From Cryptomeria japonica (taxonomy: Eukaryota > Streptophyta > Pinopsida > Cupressales > Cupressaceae), in contig NC_081414.1 of assembly GCF_030272615.1 (NCBI RefSeq), forward strand, positions 809,699,069 to 809,759,068: a stretch of DNA of 60,000 nt, read 5' to 3'. Positions 11,366 through 21,794 of the stretch are shown here, in pieces. The notes under the pieces are model-generated. The model ran no database searches. It was not told the origin of the DNA and saw only the letters and a list, made by a program, of their open reading frames with translations. Both the position numbers and the translations under genes were made by a program. Position 1 is the stretch's first letter; each line of letters starts with the position of its first letter.

Positions 11366-12846
11366 TGTGTGCGGGAAAATCAGGTCTATGAAACTCAAAA
11401 TGTGAAAATGCGGCCTCAAAGAGCTTGTTCACTCATTGACAGGACTTATTGGTGCAATTTATGGAGTCATTAGGAATGACTCAACTTCCCAAGGTAGGTT
11501 CCATGGTTCTCTATCTCACAAGGTCCATCAAGCCAATGCCTTTTCTCTCTAATCACTGAGCAAAGTGACTTAGGGATGACAAATGCAAGAACGAGGGATG
11601 CTTTAGATTGATTTTAACATGAAATGCATCCTATCTATGCATGATTTTAAAAATGAAGTAAACTAGATTATAAGATGACAAGGGTAGTAGCAATACTATC
11701 CTAACATGATATACTAGTTAATGATTTAAGCTAATGATAAGGGAAATACTCTAAAATGTTTATTAGATTCATTCTTATTACAAAGAGAAGCTAGATGTAT
11801 TGATAAATTTGAGCATAAATGAGATACTAAAAGCTTTGATGGATCCTTAAAATGGAGGAATGAGAGCTCTATTTGTAGTGAAAATTGGGCAATGGATGGT
11901 CAAGATTGGAGGAGTTAATTGAGGGTCAGGATTGAAAGTTATCAATCCATGTTTACAATTTTCACCAATGAAATGGTGACAATTATCAACATAAGACTGC
12001 TTGAGAGGAGATGTAAGAAGCATTAAATGCTTGAGAAGACCTCATGGTTACCTTAGAAGGTAAGGGTTAAGGTTAGGTTAGGGTTATCCAATGGATAAAG
12101 CTTTTACCCAAGGGGTAAACTCTTGTGCAAAGGTTAAAGGGATAACCATGGTCAAAGCAATAAATGCTTGATGAGACCCCTGGGTTAGACGAGGGTTAAG
12201 TTAGTCAAAAAGTCTCTAATCATGCCACTAAGGGTTAGTTAACCATTAATGGTTTGAAGACTTTGGGGACAAATTTGTAAGAGTCCTTCCAAATTTGGGG
12301 GTATTCAACAAGTTAGCTTGTTGAAGGCATAAAGGCTTTAATGCCTTTTGAAGACTTTACTCCAAATTTGAGAAGTGACCTCCTCAAATTTAGGGAAAAG
12401 GGATAATGAATGGGTTTGGGTTAATTGATTAGGATTAGGTGGATTCTAGAATAATTTAGGAAGGGGATTAGGATGCAAGTGGGAGATGTAGGAAAATGCA
12501 AGTGGATGAGGAATAATAGGATTAATTAAAATAAATTGCTTTATTTCAATTTGGTTGAAAGTTGGGAAATTAAATAAATTAGAATTATTTAATTGGGATA
12601 AACTATTAATTAAATGTAAATTTAATTAAAAAGTAGGGAGAAGGGATTTAATGAAATAAAATGATTTATTCAATTAAATGACATAAAGCGGTTAAGTGAA
12701 TTTAACTAAATAAATTGAATAATTTATTTAATTAAATAGAAGAATGTGGGTGATTTAATTAAATTAGATTTAACTAAATAGAGGAATGAGAATAAAATGA
12801 ACATTGAATATTTATTTAGGAATATGGTCATTTTTATACGTCTACA
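11366..12846 (-). repeat. 3' LTR of the Tat element
   Basis: It matches 33758-35238 along its whole length. In + orientation it begins TGTGTGCGGGAAAA and ends ACGTCTACA. It includes the words AAGGGTTAAGGTTAGG and long AT-rich TTTAATTAAAT tracts. Confidence 0.92.
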
Positions 12847-12862
12847 TTTTGCCCCTCTTTGA
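12847..12862 (-). promoter_or_regulatory. Polypurine tract of the Tat element
   Basis: On the - strand AAAGAGGGGCAAAA lies directly before the 3' LTR start, as required for plus-strand priming. Confidence 0.75.
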
Positions 12863-13201
12863 AGTGACGTGTGTGCACATGTTGATTCAAAGAAAATGAT
12901 TTATCATCATGATTTGGTTATGATCAGTGTGTGATGTCATGCCAAGATATTCATGTCATGCCCGATATTTGATAAATGATGCCCCAGATTTGATAAATGA
13001 TGTTGATAATGCCCCCTCGAGAGATGAATCAAAAATTTGAAAATTTGATTTACTTTGATAATTTTGATTGCATTTTAAATTTTTATCTATGTTGAATGTG
13101 ATAAATTGATTCATCTCCCGATAATGATGTTTGCAAGGGTTAGAAATGAGCCCACGAGCAATTTACATGTTCGCTTACGCAACCCTAATTTTCATTTACC
13201 C

Positions 13202-13208
13202 TATAAAA
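13202..13208 (+). promoter_or_regulatory. TATA box for the antisense PMD gene
   Basis: CCCTATAAAAAGG is a canonical plant TATA context, about 76 bp upstream of the ATG at 13284. It points in the direction of the PMD gene, against gag-pol. Confidence 0.55.
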
Positions 13209-13439
13209 AGGTAAAAAGTGATTATTTTGTCTCATTTGTGCTTGTTGACTTTAGAGAAAGTGACACTTGGAGAGAAAGTCAAAATGTCGGTTCCCTTTGT
13301 TTCTCATCGATTCGAGCACGTTCAGAGGTATCAGAGGCCCGTGACATATGGACCACCGGTAAGTCATCCTTTTTGACCCCTTTTTGATTTTTGTTTTGTC
13401 ATTTTTGATCATGTTTTTGAATTTTGTCATGCGAATTTA

Positions 13440-13910
13440 ACAGTTTAGCGCATCAAGGTCAAACCGTAGAGCATATGATAGGTTGCGTAGCGCATAGGGT
13501 TTAATAAAATAGGGTAGCGCTCGAGTAGATTAGGATAGTGCAGCGGTAGGTTAGGGTAGCGATTAGGGTTAGGTTAGCACACCGGGAGCACAGGGTAGGG
13601 CATAGAAGGAAACGAGTAGCGCGTAGGAGAGACCTAGTGCATAGGGTTAGCCAGGGTTCGCAGGGGTAGTGGAGGGTAGTGCATAGGTATACCCTAGCGC
13701 ATAGGGTTAGGTTTGCTGTGCAGGGCTAGGATAAGATAGCGCATAGGGTTTTTTAGCGCTTAGGGTAGTTTAAGTGACGCATAAATAGGATAGGGTAGTG
13801 CATAGGTGCTGGCTAGTGCATAGGGTGAATGGTGTAGCGTGTTGAGAGAACAGGGTAGCGCATAACCAACAGTTTAGTGCGTAGATAAGATTGTTTAGTG
13901 CATGAGGGGA
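13440..13910 (+). repeat. Cluster of degenerate TAGCGCATAGGGT motifs
   Basis: About 18 irregularly spaced copies of TAGCGCAT or its transition variants (TAGTGCAT and similar), often followed by AGGGT. Reverse-complement forms (ATGCGCTA, ATGCACTA) cluster in the leader of the same element at 31545-31915 and 33412-33690. Confidence 0.8.
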
Positions 13911-14175
13911 AAATTTTTGGTAAAGTAGGATTTTGGATGAAGAAAGATAGGTAAGTTTTTGCCTGTTTTGCTGGGATGCGTGCGAAGTGTTAGTCTATGT
14001 GCCTGTTGTCATTCTTTTGATAAGTTGTCTAATATGAGTTCCAATATAACTTGATTTGAATGGCAATGTTTCAAATTGATATTGATTTGATGTTGATTTG
14101 ATATGATGTGGTTTTTGATATGGATGTTTTGATATGAACTTGATTTGATTTGAATTGTTTCAAGTTGATATATAT

Positions 14176-14385
14176 GTGGAGCTTGAGTTGTTTTACAAGC
14201 TGATATGGTTGTGGAACTTGAGTTGTTTTACAAGCTGATATGAATGTGAAACTTGAGTTGTTTTACAAGCTGATATGAATGTGAAACTTGAGTTGTTTTA
14301 CAAGCTGATATGAATGTGAAACTTGAGTTGTTTTACAAGTTGATTTGATTGTGGAACTTGAGTTGTGTTACAAGTTGATTTGATT
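14176..14385 (+). repeat. 35-bp tandem array, six units
   Basis: Six units each contain ACTTGAGTTGTTTTACAAG, followed by a GATATGAAT-type tail. The surrounding 14050-14480 is a looser TTGATATGA repeat. Tandem arrays in 3' regions are typical of Tat/Ogre elements. Confidence 0.9.
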
Positions 14386-15848
14386 TGATATGAAAATGGA
14401 TTGATATGATGTGGAACTTGATTAGATTTTCAAAGTTTCAAGTTTGATATGAATTTGATTTTGATATGAATGGATTTGATGAGGAAACTGATATTGGACT
14501 TATTTTGCTTTTTGATAGGAGTGCATTGGAGTGGTTCAGTCGCGAGAGCAATTTCTAAGACTGTGGTCATTGATACCATGATTGACACAGGCTGACAAGG
14601 ATATCATTGAGAGGTGTGGCCTATCCTCTTTGTTAGAGATGCCCCGATTTATCATAAACTAGGGTTTGTTGATAGCGTTTGCTAAGAGGTGGCATAGCGA
14701 CACCAACACCTTCCATTTGGTGACAGGTGAGATCACAGTGACACCTAAGGATTGCTACCAAATTCTACGGATTCTCATGGTAGGTGCATTGTTACCTTAT
14801 GAGCAGACAGAGGAGGGTAGGATAGAGGCACTTTGCTAGATTCTTCAGGATGATACAGTTTGTGGATATGAGATCCCATGGCAGGAGTTCATAGATTTGG
14901 ATTACTCTCCTCTACGATTAGTGCTGGCAGGGTTCATAGGTGGTTTCTTATGTCCCGACTGTAGGTCGAAGGGACTGGCAATAGGATGGGGATTGGTTCT
15001 GGAGGACATGGGGGTCGACTATGCTGCTTTGCATGGAGGTCGACTATGGTGAAATAGGGTCACTGCTTTGCATGGGGGTCGACTATACTGGCCCACTTAT
15101 ACAAGGATCTGCATCGGGTGGTGTACTTGGGTTATAGTAGTCTATCAGCTGAAGTGACACTACTACAGGTATGGGCGTGGGAGCATATTCCTGTAGCCAG
15201 GCCACTTGCGGATAGAGATAGGCCTGTTGGGTGTGCATATGCATATGGATATCGAGGGATAGTTGTCCAGTGTAAGTTGGGAAAACTAGAGCATTGGAGG
15301 AGAGTGTTAAATGATATTGATACGGTCATCTGGAGATCGTACATGGAGTGCAAGGTATGGGTAGAGGATGGGATGGAGATGCCCTATGTCTACATGACCT
15401 GATTTTTGATAGGGTAGACACCCTTTGTTATTGAGATATTTTTACATAGCCAGGTGTTGTGGTAGTATGGTCATCAATAGGGAGTTCCACAGGGAGAATT
15501 CTTATATGCTCGACGAAGATAGGATATACCAGAGTGGGGACCTACTATTGATAGCATGATGATGGTTGAGGAGTTCTTTCACTTAGTCGGCCAGATATGG
15601 GACTATGCCTATGGGGTAGTGTACGCGAGGATGACAGAGGAGTTCGCCACACTGTTTGTGGCATATGCAGTTGCCAGGATATCAGATCCAGTAGAGATGA
15701 TTCCTGCTTTTGATAATGATGAGGCTGATGAGTAGCTAAAGAGGCTAGGGAGACAGAGAGAGGATGGAGAGGAGCTGGATGCAGGAGGTGGGGATGGTGG
15801 AGGGGATGATGGTGGTGATTGTAGAGGAGGTGGCTGAGATCGATGAGG

Positions 15849-15977
15849 GGATGGAGGGAGGAGAGGAGATATGGGTGGAGATGGTGGGAGGAGAGGAGAT
15901 AGGGGTGGAGATGGTGGGAGGAGAGGAGATAGAGGTGGAGATGGTGGGAGGAGAGGAGACAAAGGTGGATATGGTGG
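15849..15977 (+). repeat. 30-bp purine-rich minisatellite within the PMD gene
   Basis: About four units of GGTGGGAGGAGAGGAGATA plus AGGTGGAGAT. In the PMD frame it codes for a ten-residue Gly/Asp/Arg repeat (GGDGGRRGDR). The antisense Pro-rich frame and the other + strand Glu/Val-rich frame are by-products. Confidence 0.85.
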
Positions 15978-16739
15978 TTCCAGAGGGATCTAGGTGGAGA
16001 GAGTTGTGCGGCGAGCGGTGGTGGATAGAGGTAGAGGAGGTTTGGCTATCAGAGCTGGGGGAGAGGAGAGAGTGGGAGAGGTGATAGAAGTGGTGGGAGG
16101 GACTGACGAGTTTAGATGATCGACTTAGAGGAGGAGAGATGATGTTTTACCCCCACCAGCACCAAGGATAGGGAGAGGCATAGGGGTACCACTTCATAGG
16201 TACCCATCTAGATGCGGATTCTGATGCACCGGGAGGATGCACAGATTAGGTCACTGTAGTTATTAGTGTAGCACCTACATACACAATTATTGGCACATCA
16301 ACGATAGATTACATAGCTGACCACTGAGTGAGATACCGTTTTGGAGTGGTTGGGTCAATCCAAGGCTCAAGCACAGGCTTTGGAGAGAGCGGTAGTGGGT
16401 GGCTCGATGAGAGATACCCTGAGAGAGGTTGCTTTGAGAGCCAAGGAGGTGAAGTACTATAGGAGGCATTATGAGGATGTGGTGCCTAGGGAGCGCTGAG
16501 TGTCGAGTTTTACAGCTTCGAGATCCAGTCAATCTCAAGAGACTGGGTTGAGGACATAGAGCAGAGGCATGATAGGGCCTCCTAGACAAGATCCACCTAG
16601 AGATCCAGGTGCTGGGACATCAGCCGTCAGACCATAACTCTCAGGAGATAGTCATACCTAAGAGATGTTGTTTCCATTGTATTTTGTTGCTTTTGTTGTT
16701 TTGGCATAGACATGACATATTTTGTACATTGATCATTTT

Positions 16740-16766
16740 TGATATATATATATATATATATATATG
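16740..16766 (+). repeat. (TA)n microsatellite
   Basis: Uninterrupted TA dinucleotides of about 25 bases, just downstream of the PMD gene. Confidence 0.9.
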
Positions 16767-16909
16767 ACACCATTTTCCTTGATCCTCATGTGATGTGCTA
16801 TGGATGATGCTTTCTATATGATTTTGATGTTTCTATGATGATGATACAATGCTTAGATGTATGTGATTTGATATGTGATGAATATGATGTGTTAGTGCAT
16901 GATGTTTAT

Positions 16910-17056
16910 GAGATGTATGATATGATATGTTGTGAGATGTATCTTGAAAATGAGATGTATGATATGATATGCTGTGAGATGTATCTTGAAAATGAGATGT
17001 ATGATATGATATGCTTTGAGATGTATCTTGAAAATGAGATGTATGATATGATATGG
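16910..17056 (+). repeat. 42-bp tandem array, three full units and a partial one
   Basis: Units at 16910, 16952, 16994 and 17036, each with GAGATGTATGATATGATATG and then GAGATGTATCTTGAAAAT. It abuts the insertion site of copy B. A 14-residue periodic frame runs through it, but I do not regard it as coding. Confidence 0.9.
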
Positions 17057-17138
17057 AAAATGAAATGATATTGATGCAAGATTAATGTGATATGCAACTA
17101 ATTGTAAAATGATATGAAACTAATTGTAAAATGATATG

Positions 17139-17616
17139 TGTGAGATTTTGCCAAGATCAAGAGCTCAATGAAATGTACAAAAATGAGACACAATATGGGA
17201 CAAGAATAAACTGTATTCTCATCAATAGAAAATGATCAATAATCAAATTACATTATTACATACAATGTAGATGAGCTTGCTTATATAGGCAATGCTAGGG
17301 ATATGTGAGCACACAAACATGACATGTGGCTCAATAAGAAACAAGGGTAGGTAGGAAATAGATGTGGGTAGGTAGGAGAAATAATATAATAGTCCACATG
17401 AGGTGGATCACCCACTAAATGTGGAGTGTAACAACAAGAGTGGAGTGTAACAACAAGATCAACACCATAAAAGGTGGAATTTCTCCTACACACACTATCC
17501 CAATGTGGCACAAACACCCAAGTGTCTCATACCCAAACTACTATGAAATGCATTATCCTAAGTAAACTTAAGTAAGGTGTAATAATATCCATGATGAATT
17601 ATTATTTACACCAAGC
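17139..17616 (-). repeat. 3' LTR of copy B
   Basis: 478 bp. It matches 21795-22252 except for a 20-bp segment missing from the other copy. Its terminal TG reads GC (17615-17616 on the + strand) where the 5' LTR has the normal end. A TATA-like GCCTATATAAGC is present. Confidence 0.93.
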
Positions 17617-17629
17617 CCCCCCCCCCTTA
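17617..17629 (-). promoter_or_regulatory. Polypurine tract of copy B
   Basis: A run of about 12 G on the - strand (AAGGGGGGGGGGGG) directly precedes the 3' LTR. Copy A has a shorter G run at the same place. Confidence 0.85.
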
Positions 17630-17841
17630 AGTGCAACTTAGGGGAATGCACTTAAGTCTACAATGCAACTAAGTAATGCAAGATGGGTCCCGGCTATGAG
17701 GCCATGTTAGGTACCCATGTACAAATGCAAATGCATGAAAACCAATGCAATGAAATCTCTCACAAAGTGGGGAAAGAGAGAAAAACCCAATGGGAAAAAA
17801 CCCTCCCCCAAAAGAGAGATGAAAAACATACAAGAGAACTC

Positions 17842-18657
17842 TCATAGAAGAATGTGAAGAACAAAACCCCATGTGAGGAAAAAGTCCCCCCCATATGAGA
17901 GAAGAAGAGAAGCTAGGAAGCCCCCCCTCAATGTGGAATCTGCACCAATGATAGAAGCTCGATGTATGAAGAAACTGCTCCATGAACGTCGAACAACATT
18001 CCTCCCCTTAGGAAGAAACAAAACCAAAGGTGTATCCATGAAGTCTTCCCAATCATGAAGGGAAGATGTATGAAAAAAACTCATGATGAAAGGAATCTTT
18101 GAAAACTGCTCAAGTGTCCCCATGTCGATGCTGAAAGATACCCCCTCCAAAGGTGGTAAACTGTGCCACACTACTGAAAAAGGCACTCCAAGATCTAGTG
18201 GAGATGGATGTAGAACATGTCCCAAAGACTCACATGTGTCCTCAAAACATAAAGAGACCTCCTCCAACTGCTGTACATAAGTATCCACAATCATGTCAAC
18301 CTCGAAAGAATGATCATGTAGAGAATGAACAAGAGGGTCAGAGTGTGCCCTCGCAACAATCGAAGAAGGATCACCTTTATCAAAGAGAAGATGAATGTCA
18401 TCAATGATGTCTCCCAAATCTGCAATGTAGGATTCCATAAACAAACCTGCAATGTCTGTCATGTAATCATCCCATGAATCTGAAGCTGGAAGACAATGAA
18501 TATCCTGCTGCACTGAATCACATGAAGGCAAAACTGTTACACTATCTGCGTCATCAGGTGCAATAGGTGATGTGATATCAATATGAGGAGATGAAATACA
18601 AGACTCAAGAACGGGGTCACATGTGAGAATCCCCATGTTCAAGTGTCCAAAGTTCTC
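17842..18657 (-). pseudogene. ORF X of copy B (conserved protein of unknown function)
   Basis: In the same frame as gag-protease and separated from it by one TAG (18658-18660). About 271 codons, acidic and rich in Asp, Ser and His. Blocks shared with copy A include DIIDDIHLLFD, DMIVDTYVQQLEEVS and CDSVQ. The C-terminal part has a LLSYGGDFFLTWG-type hydrophobic segment. I see none of the integrase, reverse transcriptase or RNase H motifs. Because it is fused in frame behind the protease, its ancestor was probably made as part of a Gag-protease-X polyprotein. Its role could be a structural, RNA-binding or env-like one; nothing in the sequence decides this. Confidence 0.72.
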
Positions 18658-20117
18658 CTAAAAAACTGAACTATCACAAGAAATGTGATCATAATGTGTA
18701 GAATCATCAAATGTGAAATCATCATCATCAACAAAATTTGAAAAGGAGTATAACCAAGATGCATGATCAACCACCCCAGTCGCAATGATAGCTCTAGTCT
18801 CCAAGTCTCTAATGAAAACTGAGTCAGGTGTGAACTCCACAACTCTCTTAGTTGCGCCATGTGTGATTTGATAGATAGAAAGGAGATTGTTTGTCAAGTG
18901 AGGTACACACAACACATCATTGAAGGAGTTATCCCCAATGTCAATAGATCCTTTCCCAATCACATCCATGTATGTATGATTGTCCATCAAAATCTATGGC
19001 ATGGTGCAAGGCTCAAATGTAGAGAACATAGACTGCGAAGATGCCATATGATGAGAAGCCCCTAAATCTAGAAGCCATCTCTCTGAATCATGAGTGATAG
19101 TAGCACATAGAGCTTTTCCTTTTCTTGTTCCAAAAGAGTGAGTCTTTCCACTTGTAGAAGCCATGAATGCTTGCCCTTTTCCTTTTGAATGTGAGGAAGT
19201 GGAAGTTGATGAATCATCCTTCTTGTAGACTTTAGGCAAATCAATGTTATGCTTTTTGATGATATGTGTGAGCTCATCAATCTTCTTAGAATGGAAACGA
19301 TGCTCCTCATGACCAATCTTTTTACAATAAGCACAAGTAGGTCTCTCCCTCTTTGGTGAATTATCTCTCTTGGAAGAGGATGAATCTCCTTGTTTTGGAG
19401 AAGATGGTGCTTTTTCTTTAGGCTTTGATTGCCATTTCTGCTTGTTTGAGTTGTCCTTTCCTTGATTTCCTTTGTTCCCTTGATTTGCCACTAATGCTTG
19501 AGACTTAGAAGCCTTAAGAATGCCCATGCTTATCAACTTAGTTTGTTCCATCATCAACATTTCATTGAAAGCATCAAATGTAGGAATTTTGTAGCTTGAA
19601 CCCATTGTCATCCTATGGGTTTGGAAACTGGAAACAAATGCTGCATATTCTTGTGGAAGCTTGCCTATCAAGTTGAATATCAATTGAGTATCCTTTTTAT
19701 CAATGCCACAATCTTTGAGTTGTGCCCTCAACTCATTTGCCTTAGTGACATAATCTTGTATAGTATCAAAGTTCTTGGGATCTAACATGGTGAGATCACT
19801 ATCAATTTGATATCCCCTAATCTCATCAACTTGACCATACAAGTCTTGAAACTTTTGCCAAGCATCCTTGATTAGAGTACATTTCTCAATATGAAAAATG
19901 AGATCCTTTGATACATACTTTCTTAAGGTACCAATTGCCATGATATTTTTAGTGAGCCAATCTAAGTTACCAACTAGATCAACCTTAGGATCAGTAGGAG
20001 AAACAATAGTTCCATCAATGTAATGAGTGAGTCCTTTTCCATAAGTTTACTCCATGCATCAATTTTCCAAGTAGCATAATTATGTGGAGTTAAGAGAGGA
20101 AACTTAGAAGAACCCAT
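18658..20117 (-). pseudogene. copia-like gag, zinc knuckle, protease and pre-integrase region of copy B
   Basis: The start MGSSKF (ATG at 20115-20117) matches copy A. A frameshift near 19980 separates the N-terminal ~40 codons from the main frame (19941 downward). The main frame has the copia Gag domain, a basic Lys/Ser/Gln-rich linker, and a zinc knuckle CAYCKKIGHEEHRF in which the fourth ligand Cys is Phe (about 19290-19335). Then comes a protease site DLGASHH, the family norm being DSGASHH. A TAG at 18994-18996 follows. The segment MDVIGKGSI to NNLLSIYQ (about 18990-18860) is the stretch that precedes integrase in normal copia elements, but here ORF X follows instead. Confidence 0.88.
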
Positions 20118-20177
20118 AGCAGAAAAAAGGAAGGAATACAAGAGTACAAAAGCACAAGAGACACCCCCCAAATTCAC

Positions 20178-21780
20178 TCAATCAAAGTACCAACCCCAAA
20201 GTGATGATTTTGGCACTTTATACTTAGTGCGATTACAATGAGCCACTTGTAAAACAAGGCAAAGTGGACTTATGATGCAAATTTTACAACTTTCTCAAAT
20301 GAGATACAAGAGACTTCAATCAATAGTGCAATGAATCTAACTGAGATTCAAGCAAATATACAAGTACCAAGAGAGCCAAAAATGGCCAAAATCTGAAAGT
20401 ACAATTTATACTTACAATGGCATCAATCTGATAGCATAATGTGAAAGGAGACAAAAAAATACACACTTTCAAAAAAAACGACACCTGAAAAGGAGGTTGT
20501 ATGACCGCAAATGAAGCCTCTGAAGTTGCAAAAATTAGGATTACTCAGGTACAGTCACCAAAAACTGAATTTTATGAAAAATCCATGCATCAAAATCAAA
20601 AAATTTCCTCACCACTGCGGAGAGCATAAAATTCTAGCCCATTTCAAAAAAAAATGCACCCAAAAATGAGCAAAAATGAGCAAGTTATGGCCATTTGAAG
20701 TTGAACTGCAAAATCAAAAATGAAAATGAGAGGGGCCTGCCAAATTTTTGAAAAATGATGATGTGGTGCTGACATTAGCAAGTCACTGGGTTAAATTTGA
20801 TGGCCGTATGACCATCACAAAAACCTCGCCCTCTGCTGACTGGGTGTCCGTATTGTACGGACAACTGACGCGACAGGTGACTGTGCAGGTGACTGTGTGG
20901 TTTGTACCGTACGGATTTGCTGACTGGGCACTGTACAGTGGCGTATAGAAAAGCTGACTGGGTAGCTTTGCATGCAGATGACTATGCATACGGGCAGCTA
21001 ACTGTGTAAGGTTTGCACCCGCGGGCCAGTGGCTGGCTGCCACGTGGCGGGCGCGGGTCCTCCGGTCTGGGTGGACGTCGGCGGAGGGATCTGTCGGCAG
21101 GCCCGGGCGCTGCCGGAGGTGGTAGAGACCGACGCAGTAGCAGGTGGAAGCGACCGGAGAGGGGACGCAGTCCAGACAGCGGCGACGGGCTCCGGAGGGA
21201 ACACGACCGGAGCGTGTAGAAGGCTGCGGTGGCGGGACGTGGGCGGCCGACGGGAGGAGCCGACGCGGCGGTGGCGGCGTCGTGGCGATGGTGGCGCGGG
21301 ATGAGGCATAGGGTACGGATGGCGTCGATGACATACAGTTTGCGGGTACAGGCTGACAGAGATAGACCTGCAACCTGCAACACGCAGGTATGGGGGGTCT
21401 GCGGACCCCCAAAATTTGCTTTTTGATATTTTTTTGATTTTTCTCTTTTTTTTTTTGATGATTTTTTTTTCAATTTTTTTTCAATTTTTTTGATTTTTGA
21501 TTTTTTTCAATTTTTTTTTTTTGACGAATTTTTTTTTTTGATTTTTCAATTTCGTAAAATATAAAAAAATTTCAAAATTCACACAATAATAGTAAAATTG
21601 GCGAAATTTTTTTTCTCACCAAAATAGGCCGACTTTATAGCCAAAATTCATGGAAACGGCCTTCTGGACGCAATGGCGGGGTCGGATCTAGTCTAGGACG
21701 CCTCCAAAAGATGCTGCTCCTCAGATCTGCCTCTTGACATCGCAATAATGCCTCTTCAAGATGAATCAATGAAGCCCCAA
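20178..21780 (-). other. Leader of copy B with a GC-rich block (about 20815-21412)
   Basis: No gene I can support. The two ends match the leader of copy A. The middle block is strikingly GC-rich for this window and has GACTGTGCAGGTGACTGTG-type short repeats (about 20870-20910). It supports overlapping long open frames on both strands, as expected from GC content alone. Between it and the LTR lies a T-rich low-complexity stretch (21420-21560). Confidence 0.75.
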
Positions 21781-21794
21781 TGGCTCTGATGCCA
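21781..21794 (-). promoter_or_regulatory. Primer binding site of copy B
   Basis: On the - strand TGGCATCAGAGCCA directly follows the 5' LTR end CTCACA. It has one mismatch to the tRNA-Met site. Confidence 0.88.

Larger units (their letters stand above)
13359..14518 (+). other. Predicted intron of the antisense PMD gene
   Basis: The donor GGTAAGT is at 13358-13364 and the acceptor, a T-rich tract with TTGATAG, ends at 14518. CTGAT about 30 bases upstream could be the branch site. The intron contains the GCGCTA-type motif cluster and the 35-bp tandem array. Removing it joins two open segments in the same phase, which is the main support. Confidence 0.6.
13284..16637 (+). pseudogene. Antisense plant-mobile-domain (PMD) gene, spliced, decayed
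   Basis: Exon 1 runs from ATG 13284 to 13358 (25 open codons) and ends at CCG|GTAAGT. The intron 13359-14518 ends TTTTTGATAG, and exon 2 from 14519 continues in phase 0 into a plant mobile domain. Hallmarks are AKRWHSDTNTFHLVTGEIT (about 14675-14735) and LLQVWAWEHIPVARP (about 15163-15210). Stops at 14579-14581, 14660-14662, 15400-15402 and later, plus a frame change near a local duplication of CTGCTTTGCATGG (about 15019-15090), kill it. The C-terminal part has a ten-residue Gly/Asp/Arg repeat and a coiled-coil-like stretch (about 16330-16495). PMD proteins act in gene silencing and growth in Arabidopsis (MAIN/MAIL), and PMD ORFs are reported in antisense in Tat elements. The PMD call is confident; the intron is inferred. 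Confidence 0.78.

Noticed and set aside
13106-13387. 93-codon + strand frame as an independent small gene
   Set aside because: It spans the TATA box and runs in another frame through the first exon and donor of the PMD gene model; no motif.
15609-15962. Pro-rich - strand frame with SPLLPPSPP repeats, like a cell-wall extensin
   Set aside because: It is the antisense of the 30-bp minisatellite in the PMD gene, has no signal peptide and ends in unrelated sequence.
14176-17056. Regular repeats as a possible CRISPR array
   Set aside because: Units are directly adjacent with no spacers, and the context is a plant retrotransposon.
16835-17068. 77-codon frame with a 14-residue repeat
   Set aside because: It is translation of the 42-bp tandem array, whose unit length happens to be a multiple of three.
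20783-21473. Three overlapping 100-209 codon frames on the - strand and two on the + strand
   Set aside because: The GC-rich block lacks stops in all frames because of base composition; no domain or conserved pattern is seen and copy A has no counterpart.
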